From assembly GCA_045602925.1 (NCBI GenBank), contig JAZSCN010000027.1, positions 62,001-126,000 of the forward strand: a stretch of 64,000 nucleotides of DNA, written 5' to 3'. A program made the translations under genes and the position numbers. The DNA is from UBA7477 sp045602925. GTDB lineage: Bacteria; Bacillota; Clostridia; Oscillospirales; Ruminococcaceae. Positions 16,468 through 25,209 of the stretch are shown here, piece after piece. Within the stretch, counting starts at the first letter, position 1. Each line of letters opens with the position of its first letter. The notes beneath the pieces were generated by a model, which saw only the letters and a program-made list of their open reading frames with translations, searched no databases and was not told the origin of the DNA.

Positions 16468-17787
16468 TTATCTTATTGTTACTTCGGAGCTATCGTCGCC
16501 CCCTAATTCGGGAAGCTGTGGCTTGTCAGTAATTGTGAATACGACTTCCTTTGTGCCGTAGCACCACACAGTATCAACATGAGGAGCGTATATCTTTACA
16601 GCTCTGGTATATGAGCCGTTATCGAGTGCCGAGGACTGCATATCATACTCAGCGATAAGGTCGTTAGCGCTGAGATTTTCCATAACATCCTGCGGGCCAT
16701 AGATAACTACGCTTGTGAGAGCCTTTGTTGAAAGCACAGCCATTTTATCCATCGGAACTCCGATAACCTTAATGTTACTGCTCGGGATAGTAAATTCCTT
16801 AGAAACAAAGCCTGTTGAATCGAAGTTAACCGTGACAGTATCTATGCCGGACGTACTCGTCTGACCGGCATCAAGTGACACAGCAAATGTCACAGGGTCT
16901 TCAAGGTTTATTGTATTAAGGTTAATATATCCGAGGTGGATTGTATCCTGATTTAAAATATCGCTGTTCTTTGACATTATCTCGATGCTATCGGTTGAAA
17001 GGCTATACTTGATAATGCTTGTATCGAAGTTATCGGGCACGCCCTGATAATCGAAGCTGAACTTCATATCCTTCAAGAAGTATACAGGGAAGTTAACCGA
17101 GATAGGCTCATAGTCGAGTTCAAATGAGCTATCGTCGATGAGCGAGCCGTCCTCAGAATAGAGAAGCAGTTTGCCGTCTGATGTTGTATAAGCTTCTGTA
17201 AGAACCTTCTTCTGGTCTATAGCAAATACAGCATAGCTAACCTTCTGCACAAGCTTTTCAGGACCTGTAACATTTATTGTTGCAGGACTAACCACTGGAG
17301 TATCGAGTGAATAGCCTTCGTCGGCACTGATTGATGTAGCTCTTACCTGCAATGGAACTGCAACAGTCTTGATGTAGTCAAACTTGACCTTTACCGTTTC
17401 CGGACTAATATTCAAGACCTCACACGAGCCGTCGTTAGCAGTAACCTTGATGTCCAGCTCATATGTGCCCGGGCCTGTTACTTCTGACAAGTCAACGGTA
17501 GCTGTAAGGTCCTCAGCGGTGTAATTACCAATCTCGTATCTCATACCGCTTATGCTTATATCAGCAAGTGTTCCCTTATCATAATCGAGGGCTGCAAGCC
17601 CCTGCGCATTGGCAGTTGTACCTTCCATATTGAGTGCTACAGGAACGTCATCTACTGTAAGATAAATTGTCGGATATAAAGTTATAGAGAGGATAAACCA
17701 GATAATTATTGCAAGCACTATAGAAAGTATTCTAAGTCCTATATCCTGGCTAAATCTCTTGCGAAGTCCTACGCGTCTTTTTTCCAT
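16468..17787 (-). CDS. cdaR: YbbR-domain regulator of diadenylate cyclase, CdaR
   Basis: A 439-residue protein with a short basic N-terminus, one membrane anchor at about 16-38 (LRILSIVLAIIIWFILSITL) and an extracytoplasmic part made of about four YbbR repeats. In Firmicutes CdaR binds CdaA and modulates c-di-AMP synthesis. Its start overlaps the end of cdaA by 19 bases, the usual cdaA-cdaR arrangement. glmM, which usually follows, is absent here; the next gene is the FAD protein. Confidence 0.88.
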   Translation of the reverse strand: MEKRRVGLRKRFSQDIGLRILSIVLAIIIWFILSITLYPTIYLTVDDVPVALNMEGTTANAQGLAALDYDKGTLADISISGMRYEIGNYTAEDLTATVDLSEVTGPGTYELDIKVTANDGSCEVLNISPETVKVKFDYIKTVAVPLQVRATSISADEGYSLDTPVVSPATINVTGPEKLVQKVSYAVFAIDQKKVLTEAYTTSDGKLLLYSEDGSLIDDSSFELDYEPISVNFPVYFLKDMKFSFDYQGVPDNFDTSIIKYSLSTDSIEIMSKNSDILNQDTIHLGYINLNTINLEDPVTFAVSLDAGQTSTSGIDTVTVNFDSTGFVSKEFTIPSSNIKVIGVPMDKMAVLSTKALTSVVIYGPQDVMENLSANDLIAEYDMQSSALDNGSYTRAVKIYAPHVDTVWCYGTKEVVFTITDKPQLPELGGDDSSEVTIR

Positions 17788-18650
17788 TTGGACCTCACTT
17801 TCTCAGCAAAAGGTTTCTTTTCCTTCTTCTGTGAAGAAGCCTTTTCAGGCAGTAGCCTGTTCTTCAAAAGCTTCTTTAAGCTGTCTTTTGTAAATCCTCT
17901 TGTAAGCTCGCCGTCTTCTGCAACAGATACTGTACCTGTTTCTTCAGAAACGACAATTACAATAGCGTCTGAATTTTCACTCATACCGATTGCGGCACGA
18001 TGACGTGAGCCGAGCTGCTTATTGATAAGCTCTTCCTTTTGTGGCTTAGGAAGGAAGCAGCCTGCCGCCAGAATCATTCCGTCACGCATAATAACCGCAC
18101 CATCGTGGAGTGGTGTATTAGGGAAGAATATATTACATATAACTGCCTCACTTGGAGTACAGTTAAGGACTGTACCTGTATCAATCTGCTCGCCGAGTCT
18201 GGTCTGTCTTTCGCACACGATAAGTGCACCGGTAGCAGTAGAGGCAAGTTCATAAACTGAATTGCCTATAACGTCGATAGCCTTAGCCCAGCTTTCGTCG
18301 CCATACTCAGAGTCGCTGCCGTTAAACACGCTGGCGATATCCACAAACTTTGTTCTACCGAGCTTTTCGAGAATACGTCTTAGCTCAGGCTGGAACATAA
18401 TAATGATAGCCAAAATTCCCCACTGGAATATGTTTTTGAGGATAAAGCTCATTGTCTTGAGCCCTACCACATCGGCAATCAAATAAGCAACAACCAATAC
18501 GCCGATACCCTTTACCAGCTGCTGAGCTCTTGTTTCTTTGACGAGCTTAAAGCATTTAAAAAGAAGGTATGAAAGCAAAAGCATATCGAGTATATCTGCG
18601 ATGCCTACCGACTTACACACACTTAGGAATGCGTTTAGGATATCTCCCAC
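17769..18650 (-). CDS. cdaA: Diadenylate cyclase CdaA
   Basis: A 293-residue enzyme that condenses two ATP into c-di-AMP, which controls potassium uptake and wall homeostasis. Three N-terminal membrane segments (within about 1-85) precede the DAC domain, where the active-site motifs LHDGAVIM (DGA) and GSRHRAAIG (RHR) are intact. I chose GTG 18650 over the upstream ATG because AAAGGAAG sits eight bases before it. It is cotranscribed with cdaR. Confidence 0.92.
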   Translation of the reverse strand: MGDILNAFLSVCKSVGIADILDMLLLSYLLFKCFKLVKETRAQQLVKGIGVLVVAYLIADVVGLKTMSFILKNIFQWGILAIIIMFQPELRRILEKLGRTKFVDIASVFNGSDSEYGDESWAKAIDVIGNSVYELASTATGALIVCERQTRLGEQIDTGTVLNCTPSEAVICNIFFPNTPLHDGAVIMRDGMILAAGCFLPKPQKEELINKQLGSRHRAAIGMSENSDAIVIVVSEETGTVSVAEDGELTRGFTKDSLKKLLKNRLLPEKASSQKKEKKPFAEKVRSKWKKDA

Positions 18651-18738
18651 GGTTATCACTTCCTTTCTTTTAATCATAGTTCTACATAATATATTTTATC
18701 ATACAATTTTAAAAATCACAAGGGGTTTTTTAGCTTTT

Positions 18739-19854
18739 TTACAATTTTTTTATCGCTTTACACAGCATATCCACCTGTGCCTCGTTATTGAACACCGAAG
18801 GCGAAAATCTTACCACGCCATTTTCGAGTGTATCGAGGTATTTATGGGCAACAGCGGCACACTGATATCCACCACGCAATGCAAAGCCTTTTTCTGATAA
18901 AATGTCTGCGACTTCAGAGGAATGCATACCCTTTATGCTAAACGCGACTATCGGCAGGTACTCGCCATTATCTCTGTGGATAGTTATATTTTTCATACTC
19001 TTAAGTCTTCTTATGAGTCTATCACACAGCATTTCTTCCTTAGCGTGAATTCTCTCTATTCCCACTTTTTCAACAAACTCGATACCCTTACCGAGCCCGA
19101 TAATGCCGACTGTATTGAGTGTTCCGCTTTCTAATTTTTCTGGCATAAAGGGTGTCTGCTCGGTTTCGGTCGAGGTTGTACCTGTTCCACCCTCGATAAT
19201 TGTCGACAGTTCATACTCGCCGTCAGATATAAGGAATCCTGTTCCACTTGGCCCATACAGTCCTTTATGACCGGGCATACAGAGAAAGTTTACACCACTG
19301 CCTACCTTTAGCGGCATTATTCCTACGGCCTGTGCAGCGTCGCATATCAACACCAAGCCTTTTTCTTTGCATAGGCCTGCTACTTGGCTTATCGGCAGTA
19401 CCCTACCCGTTACATTTGAGGCAACCGTACACACTACTGCTTTTGTATTTTTCCTTATAAGCTTTTTTAGGTCCTCGAGCGTTTCATCGTCGCTTTCGCA
19501 CACCTTAAAAACCGAAGCTTCCACGCCACTTTTCATCATTGCGCACACAGGCCTTGCGACAGAATTATGCTCCAGTGACGAAATAATAACGTGGTCGCCT
19601 TCCATTAAGATGCCCTTGATTGCGAGGTTTAGAGAATGCGTACAGTTAAGTGTGAAGATAGTATTCTCCACTCTTGCGCCGAAGAGCTCCGATGCTTTTG
19701 ACCTTACCTTATACACTTCTTTTGCTACTTGCACAGACATTTTATGGCCACTTCTGCCGGGGTTTCCACCGTAAATTTTCACTGCCTGGGCTACTGCCCT
19801 TGCGACCGACGGAGGCTTGGGATAGGTTGTTGCAGAATTATCAAAATATATCAC
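18739..19854 (-). CDS. Cysteine desulfurase family aminotransferase (class V, PLP)
   Basis: A 371-residue PLP enzyme of the SufS/CsdA-like branch (TIGR01977-like). It starts with GTG at 19854 (MIYFDNSATTYPKP), with CGAGG upstream. The PLP-lysine motif is MPGHKGLYGPSGTGFL, preceded by CDAAQAVG, and the sulfur-accepting Cys candidate is in RGGYQCAAVAHK. It would release sulfur (or selenium) from cysteine (or selenocysteine) as enzyme-bound persulfide. It lies directly downstream of a DUF3343 gene, a frequent partner proposed to be a sulfur or selenium carrier. Confidence 0.85.
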   Translation of the reverse strand: MIYFDNSATTYPKPPSVARAVAQAVKIYGGNPGRSGHKMSVQVAKEVYKVRSKASELFGARVENTIFTLNCTHSLNLAIKGILMEGDHVIISSLEHNSVARPVCAMMKSGVEASVFKVCESDDETLEDLKKLIRKNTKAVVCTVASNVTGRVLPISQVAGLCKEKGLVLICDAAQAVGIMPLKVGSGVNFLCMPGHKGLYGPSGTGFLISDGEYELSTIIEGGTGTTSTETEQTPFMPEKLESGTLNTVGIIGLGKGIEFVEKVGIERIHAKEEMLCDRLIRRLKSMKNITIHRDNGEYLPIVAFSIKGMHSSEVADILSEKGFALRGGYQCAAVAHKYLDTLENGVVRFSPSVFNNEAQVDMLCKAIKKL

Positions 19855-19872
19855 AGTACACCTCGCCCCCTT

Positions 19873-20097
19873 CTAAAGCTGTTTTTTCGCCTTAATCTCT
19901 ATTCCCTCCTGCGAGAGAATATCCCGTGCTCTTTGGTAATCTCCTGATACTCTTATACTATAGCCACAGCCCTTTGCCATATCCTTGGGAGTTTTTATGA
20001 CCTCGCTTTGTATCCCCGACCTTTTCAAAACTGCTTGAGCCTTTATCGCATAGGTTACAGATGACAGCGAAAAGATACTGATGCTTCTTTTATTCAT
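19873..20097 (-). CDS. DUF3343 protein, putative sulfur/selenium carrier
   Basis: A 74-residue protein from ATG 20097 (AGGTG just upstream). The sequence FSLSSVTYAIKAQAVLKRSGI and the single Cys in KDMAKGCGYSIRV match DUF3343. The family is annotated by context as a putative Se/S carrier, with the conserved Cys thought to hold the persulfide. It is followed 18 bases later by the cysteine desulfurase gene, so donor and acceptor are probably coexpressed. The function is inference from family and context. Confidence 0.8.
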   Translation of the reverse strand: MNKRSISIFSLSSVTYAIKAQAVLKRSGIQSEVIKTPKDMAKGCGYSIRVSGDYQRARDILSQEGIEIKAKKQL

Positions 20098-20259
20098 ATT
20101 CGTTTCACCTACTTTTATAGATAGCACCCTTCTGTATATGGTGACTCTAACTATACTATGCTGCCGTGTGCTTTTTCGACACGTCTATCTTCTTGCATTA
20201 TATCTTATGCTGATTCATATAAATTCACATAGGACAAATTACAGAAACGGAGGATAGCT

Positions 20260-22893
20260 ATGCTACAATACTTTGTAAAAGAAATAACCGAGGGAGAGGA
20301 CTTAGAGCTTGGGCTACCGCAGGAAGAAGCACTAAGACGGCTCGAAGACGAGGGCGCAAACGAGCTTTCAAAGCCGAAGAAGAAAAAACCGCTCGGCATT
20401 TTCATCAATCAGTTCAGGGATATTATGGTGCTTATACTGCTCTGTGCAACGGTTATTTCAGTCCTACTAGGCGAGTTATATGATTCTGTCACAATACTGC
20501 TCATTGTACTTATAAACTCTGCAATAGGCTTCTTTCAGGAATATAAGACCGAAAAGACCTTAGAAGCACTTGAGCAGATGACGGCACCGACCTGCAAGGT
20601 ATATCGTGACGGAAGGCTTATTACAATCCCTGCAAGAGAGCTTGTAAGGGGCGACGTAATCGAGCTCGAGTCGGGTGACAGAGTTCCTGCTGACTGTTTT
20701 GTAATTTCGCAAGAACGACTCACCTGCGACGAGTCGATTCTGACAGGTGAGCCTGACGGATGCGAAAAGAGAGCTTGTGAAAACGAGCTTACCACCGACT
20801 CGCTAAGCCTTCCTTATCTAGTGTATATGGGCACAACGGTTCTAAAAGGACGGGCAACCTGCGAGGTGGCAGTTACCGGCGTACAGACACATATGGGCAA
20901 GGTATCTGATATGCTCTCAGAAATTGATGAGGGCATGACTCCGCTTCAGAAAAAGCTCTCTGACCTTGGAAAAACGCTGGCGATAATATGTGTTGCAGTA
21001 TGCGTTATAGTATTTGTTACCGGTATACTTTACGGTCAGCCGACAATGGAGATGCTTATGACGGGGCTTTCTATTGCTATTGCGGCTATTCCCGAGGGGC
21101 TGGCGGCGACTGTTACAATTGCGCTTGCTCTGGCTGTAAGGCGAATGCTAAAGCAAAACGCCTTTGTTCACAAGCTACACAGCGTAGAAACGCTCGGCTG
21201 CGCGTCGGTTATCTGCACCGACAAGACCGGCACACTCACCGAAAACAAGATGACAGTAACAACAATCTGCACTCCCGACAATGACTTTTCTGTATCGGGA
21301 ACCTCTGACAGCATAGCGGGGCAAATCCAAAGCGAGAGAGAGGATTTTTGCAAGGAAGATTTACGCAGGCTTCTCATATGCTCTGTTATTTGCAACAACG
21401 CTTCAATCGAGCGAGATACTTCGGCAAAGAGAGAGGCACATTGGCGATTGCAGGGTGACCCCACCGAATCGGCTTTGCTTGTCGCTTGTGCAAGAGGCGG
21501 AATAACAAAAGATGAACTGAAAATCAAGAGGCTCTCGGAGGTTCCCTTTGAGAGTGAATCCAGGCAGATGTCAGTAACGGCAATGCTGGGCAATGAAGAA
21601 ATCACCTGCATAAAGGGTGCGCCAGACAAGATTTTATCGCAATGCGACCACATCGCACTTAACGGCGTTATAGTAGGACTTGATACAAAGCTCAGACAAC
21701 TTATGCTGGAAAAAAGTGATTTGCTCGCAAGCAGGGCACTACGAGTAATCGCATTTTCTCAAAAGCAGGATGGAAAAACTATTTTCTTAGGTCTTATGGG
21801 GCTACTCGACAAGCCAAAGGAAAAGGCAAGGCAGGCTGTCAAGCTTTGCTCTAAGGCACATATTCGCACAGTTATGATAACCGGCGACCACAAGCTTACT
21901 GCGACAGAAATTGCAAGGCAGGTCGGAATATTCCATTCGGGCGATATTGCCCTTACAGGCGAGGAGCTAGCTGCACTCACCGACGCCGAGCTTTACGAGA
22001 TGCTCGACAAGGTATCGGTCTTTGCGAGGGTCAGCCCAGCCGACAAGCTGAGAATTGTTCGTGCTTTCAAGTCGAAGGGGCATATTGTTGCTATGACGGG
22101 TGACGGAGTGAACGACGCGCCTGCTGTCAAGGAAGCTGACATCGGTGTAGCTATGGGTGTTCAGGGCACTGATGTCACCAAGAATACTGCTAACGTTATA
22201 CTGCTTGATGATGATTTTTCCACGCTCGTCGGAGCAGTAAGACAGGGACGAACAATCTACTCGAACATACGAAAATCCGTGAGATATCTAATCTCCTGCA
22301 ATATCGGTGAGATAGTAACAATGCTCTTTGGGATAATACTTGGGCTACCCGTTGTGCTGCTGCCATTACAGATACTCTTTGTAAACCTTGTGACAGACGG
22401 GCTCCCTGCCATTGCACTAAGCCTTGAGCCAACCGAAGAAAGTGTAATGAAGCAAAAACCACGAAAATCCACCGACAGCTTTTTTGCAGGTGGACTTTTA
22501 TCGAGAATTATCTTCAGAGGCTTGCTCATAGGATTATGCACCCTTGGCTCGTTCGTGCTGTCGCTAAGGCTGTCGGGGTCGTTAGAGGTAGCGAGAACGT
22601 CGGCACTTTTCACGCTCGTTATGTCACAGCTTATACACGTCTTCGAGTGCAAGAGTGAAGAAAAAAGCATTTTGACGGTAAGGCATTTTTCAAATCCGTT
22701 TATGCTTATAGCCGTAGCGTTCTCGCTTATATGCCTAATCGGTGCAATCTATCTAAGTCCCTTGCAGACGGTGTTTTCTCTCACGGCACTTAGCTATAAA
22801 GAGCTTTTGGTGGCTATATTTTTCTCACTGGTTGTTCCTCTGGCTTCGGCTTTTTTCACCAAAAAACGTGCCGTAAGTATTAACAAATTGTAA
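20260..22893 (+). CDS. P-type Ca2+-transporting ATPase (second of two)
   Basis: An 877-residue P2A-type ATPase with CTDKTGTLT, IPEGL in M4, TGDGVNDAPA and NLVTD in M6, so Ca2+ is the likely ion. The actuator loop reads LTGEP rather than LTGES: the Glu needed for dephosphorylation is kept, while the Ser next to it is Pro. The ATG has CGGAGGA upstream. It is a separate unit on the plus strand, not linked to the paralog at 6584-9229, which has the standard TGES. Different ion preference or expression between the two is possible. Confidence 0.9.
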   Translation: MLQYFVKEITEGEDLELGLPQEEALRRLEDEGANELSKPKKKKPLGIFINQFRDIMVLILLCATVISVLLGELYDSVTILLIVLINSAIGFFQEYKTEKTLEALEQMTAPTCKVYRDGRLITIPARELVRGDVIELESGDRVPADCFVISQERLTCDESILTGEPDGCEKRACENELTTDSLSLPYLVYMGTTVLKGRATCEVAVTGVQTHMGKVSDMLSEIDEGMTPLQKKLSDLGKTLAIICVAVCVIVFVTGILYGQPTMEMLMTGLSIAIAAIPEGLAATVTIALALAVRRMLKQNAFVHKLHSVETLGCASVICTDKTGTLTENKMTVTTICTPDNDFSVSGTSDSIAGQIQSEREDFCKEDLRRLLICSVICNNASIERDTSAKREAHWRLQGDPTESALLVACARGGITKDELKIKRLSEVPFESESRQMSVTAMLGNEEITCIKGAPDKILSQCDHIALNGVIVGLDTKLRQLMLEKSDLLASRALRVIAFSQKQDGKTIFLGLMGLLDKPKEKARQAVKLCSKAHIRTVMITGDHKLTATEIARQVGIFHSGDIALTGEELAALTDAELYEMLDKVSVFARVSPADKLRIVRAFKSKGHIVAMTGDGVNDAPAVKEADIGVAMGVQGTDVTKNTANVILLDDDFSTLVGAVRQGRTIYSNIRKSVRYLISCNIGEIVTMLFGIILGLPVVLLPLQILFVNLVTDGLPAIALSLEPTEESVMKQKPRKSTDSFFAGGLLSRIIFRGLLIGLCTLGSFVLSLRLSGSLEVARTSALFTLVMSQLIHVFECKSEEKSILTVRHFSNPFMLIAVAFSLICLIGAIYLSPLQTVFSLTALSYKELLVAIFFSLVVPLASAFFTKKRAVSINKL

Positions 22894-22909
22894 ACAATGC
22901 TAATAGGCA

Positions 22910-22938
22910 TTGAAATCTATGTGAAAATGTTATATAAT
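22910..22938 (+). promoter_or_regulatory. Promoter of the EF-G-like gene
   Basis: TTGAAA (22910-22915), a 17-base spacer and TATAAT (22933-22938), starting about 17 bases after the ATPase stop codon. The leader of about 70 bases contains CAGTT...AACTG complementary blocks (weak). Confidence 0.65.
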
Positions 22939-23016
22939 TATTTCGTGCAGTTGAAGATTTTTAAGCATTTTGAATAACTTAACTGCGAAATTTCACACAG
23001 ATTGGGGAGGAACTCA

Positions 23017-25125
23017 ATGAAAAACTACGAACACAGTAATATCAAGAACATAGCTCTTGCAGGCCACGCAGGTTCAGGAAAGACCTCGCTTGCCGAAGCT
23101 TTGCTTTATAGATGCGGTGCTACTGACAGACTTGGTAAGGTTGCAGACGGTAATACAGTATGCGACTATAACGCTGACGAAATCAAGAGAAAGTGCTCTG
23201 TATACACATCACTTGCTTCTTTTGAAACAGCTAACGCTAAGCTCTCACTCGACGAGCTGAAAATCAATCTTCTTGACACTCCGGGACTTTTCGATTATGC
23301 AAACGGCATGACCGAAGGTATTGCAGCTTGTGACTGTGCAGTTATCACAGTATCTGCTAAGTCAGGCGTTAAGGTTGGTACACACAAGGCTTATGACTGT
23401 GCTACAGAGCTCAAGAAGCCAAAGATGTTCGTTGTAACAAAGCTTGATGACGAAAACGCAAACTTCAATAACGTACTTACACAGCTCAAGGCTGAATTCG
23501 GCCCGACAGTTTGTCCTGTAGTAGTTCCTGTTATTGCTGACAGAAAGATTGTATCTTATGTAAACCTTATTGAAATGAAGGCTTACAAGTATGACGATAA
23601 GGGCAACGCCGTTGAAACCGATATGCCTACAGCAGAAATTTCTGCTAAGATGGAATATCGTATTGACGGTCTTGTTGAAGCTGTATCAGAAGCTGTTGCT
23701 GAAACCGACGAGGCACTTTTTGAAAAGTTCTTCTCCGGTGAAGCATTCACACAGAAGGAGCTTATCGACGGTATCCACAGCGGTATGAAGTCCGGTATCA
23801 TCACTCCTGTAACTTGCGTATCCTCTACAACACTTGCAGGTGTTGATATGCTTCTTAAGGAGCTTTGCCTGCTCGTTCCTCATCAGAGCGACGATGATGT
23901 TATCGAGGCAGTTTCCGGCGACGATATTGTTGAAATCAAGTGTGCTAAGAGCGAACCGCTTTGTGCATTCGTATTCAAGACAATTGCTGACCCATTTGTT
24001 GGAAAGATGTCCTTTATCAAGGTATACAGCGGTGTTCTCACTGCAGGTAAGGATGTAATAAACGCTACTAACGGCGAAACCGAAAAGGTTGGTAAGCTTG
24101 TTACTCTTGTTGGTAAGAAGCAGATTGATATGCCAAGTGCATCTGCCGGTGATATTGTTGTTGCAACCAAGATGAACGTTAACACTAACGATACTATCTG
24201 TGACCCAGCCAGAGTTGTAGCACTCGAAAAGATTACATTCCCTAAGCCTTGCTACAATATGGCTATAAAGGCTAAGAAGCAGGGCGACGAAACCAAGATT
24301 TCCAATGCTATGGCAAGACTTCTCGAGGAAGACCTCACTCTCTCCTACGAGCTTGATACATCCACTAATGAAACTATCCTTTCTACTCTCGGTGGTCTTC
24401 ACCTTGACAGCGTTGTTGGCAGACTTAAGGACACCTTCGGCGTAGAGGTTGAAACTGATGTTCCTAAGATTTCTTACCGTGAGACAATCCGTAAGAAGGT
24501 TAAGGTTCAGGGTAGACACAAGAAGCAGTCCGGTGGTCACGGCCAGTACGGTGACGTTTGGATTGAATTCGAGCCATGTGTATCTGACGAGCTTATCTTT
24601 GAAGAAAAGGTATTCGGTGGTGCAGTTCCTAAGAACTACTTCCCTGCTGTTGAAAAGGGACTTCAGGACTGCGTAAAGAAGGGCCTTCTCGCAGGCTTCC
24701 CTGTTGTTGGTGTCAAGGCTATCTTAGTTGACGGCTCATACCACCCTGTAGACTCTTCTGAAATGGCATTTAAGATTGCTGCTTCACTCGCATTCAAGGA
24801 CGGCATTCCACAGGCTGACCCTGTACTCTTAGAGCCAATCGGTGCTCTCAGCGTTTGTGTTCCGGATGACAACACCGGTGATATGATGGGCGAGCTCAAC
24901 AAGCGTCGTGGCAGAGTTTTAGGTATGACACCTGCTGACAAGAAGGGCCTTACCGAAATCGTTGCTGAGGTTCCTATGAGCGAGATGACTGACTTCGTTC
25001 TTCTTCTCAGACAGATGACTCAGGGCAGAGGCTACTTTACATTCGAAAAGCTTCGCTACGAACAGCTCCCTGGACATCTTGTATCCGGCGTAATCGCAAA
25101 GTACGCTTCAATTAACAACGCATAA
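23017..25125 (+). CDS. EF-G-like translational GTPase
   Basis: A 702-residue protein with G1 GHAGSGKTS, G3 DTPG and G4 TKLD, followed by EF-G domains II to V and ending with GYFTFEKLRYEQLPGHL. The atypical G1 and G4 (TKLD instead of NKxD) place it with the EF-G-like/FusA2 proteins of Firmicutes and not with the main translocase, which is normally in the str operon beside rpsL, rpsG and tuf. ATG 23017 is chosen because GGGGAGGA lies just before it. Many codons are those of highly expressed genes (GTT, GCT, CTT), suggesting strong expression. The exact role on the ribosome is uncertain. Confidence 0.88.
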   Translation: MKNYEHSNIKNIALAGHAGSGKTSLAEALLYRCGATDRLGKVADGNTVCDYNADEIKRKCSVYTSLASFETANAKLSLDELKINLLDTPGLFDYANGMTEGIAACDCAVITVSAKSGVKVGTHKAYDCATELKKPKMFVVTKLDDENANFNNVLTQLKAEFGPTVCPVVVPVIADRKIVSYVNLIEMKAYKYDDKGNAVETDMPTAEISAKMEYRIDGLVEAVSEAVAETDEALFEKFFSGEAFTQKELIDGIHSGMKSGIITPVTCVSSTTLAGVDMLLKELCLLVPHQSDDDVIEAVSGDDIVEIKCAKSEPLCAFVFKTIADPFVGKMSFIKVYSGVLTAGKDVINATNGETEKVGKLVTLVGKKQIDMPSASAGDIVVATKMNVNTNDTICDPARVVALEKITFPKPCYNMAIKAKKQGDETKISNAMARLLEEDLTLSYELDTSTNETILSTLGGLHLDSVVGRLKDTFGVEVETDVPKISYRETIRKKVKVQGRHKKQSGGHGQYGDVWIEFEPCVSDELIFEEKVFGGAVPKNYFPAVEKGLQDCVKKGLLAGFPVVGVKAILVDGSYHPVDSSEMAFKIAASLAFKDGIPQADPVLLEPIGALSVCVPDDNTGDMMGELNKRRGRVLGMTPADKKGLTEIVAEVPMSEMTDFVLLLRQMTQGRGYFTFEKLRYEQLPGHLVSGVIAKYASINNA

Positions 25126-25163
25126 AAGAATTTTTTTCATAATTTAATCCTTCTTTAATGAAA

Positions 25164-25196
25164 ATACCACATCCAAAATTGGATGTGGTATTTTTT
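25164..25196. terminator. Intrinsic terminator after the EF-G-like gene
   Basis: A perfect 11-base stem ATACCACATCC / GGATGTGGTAT with a six-base loop and TTTTTT on the plus side. An A run on the left may let it also serve nadE on the minus strand. Confidence 0.85.
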
Positions 25197-25209
25197 CGTA
25201 TATTTAGTT

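Noticed and set aside
23686..24540. Long antisense frame (284 residues) within the EF-G-like gene
   Set aside because: It lies fully opposite a clear GTPase gene with strong codon bias, has no ribosome binding site and shows no protein family features.
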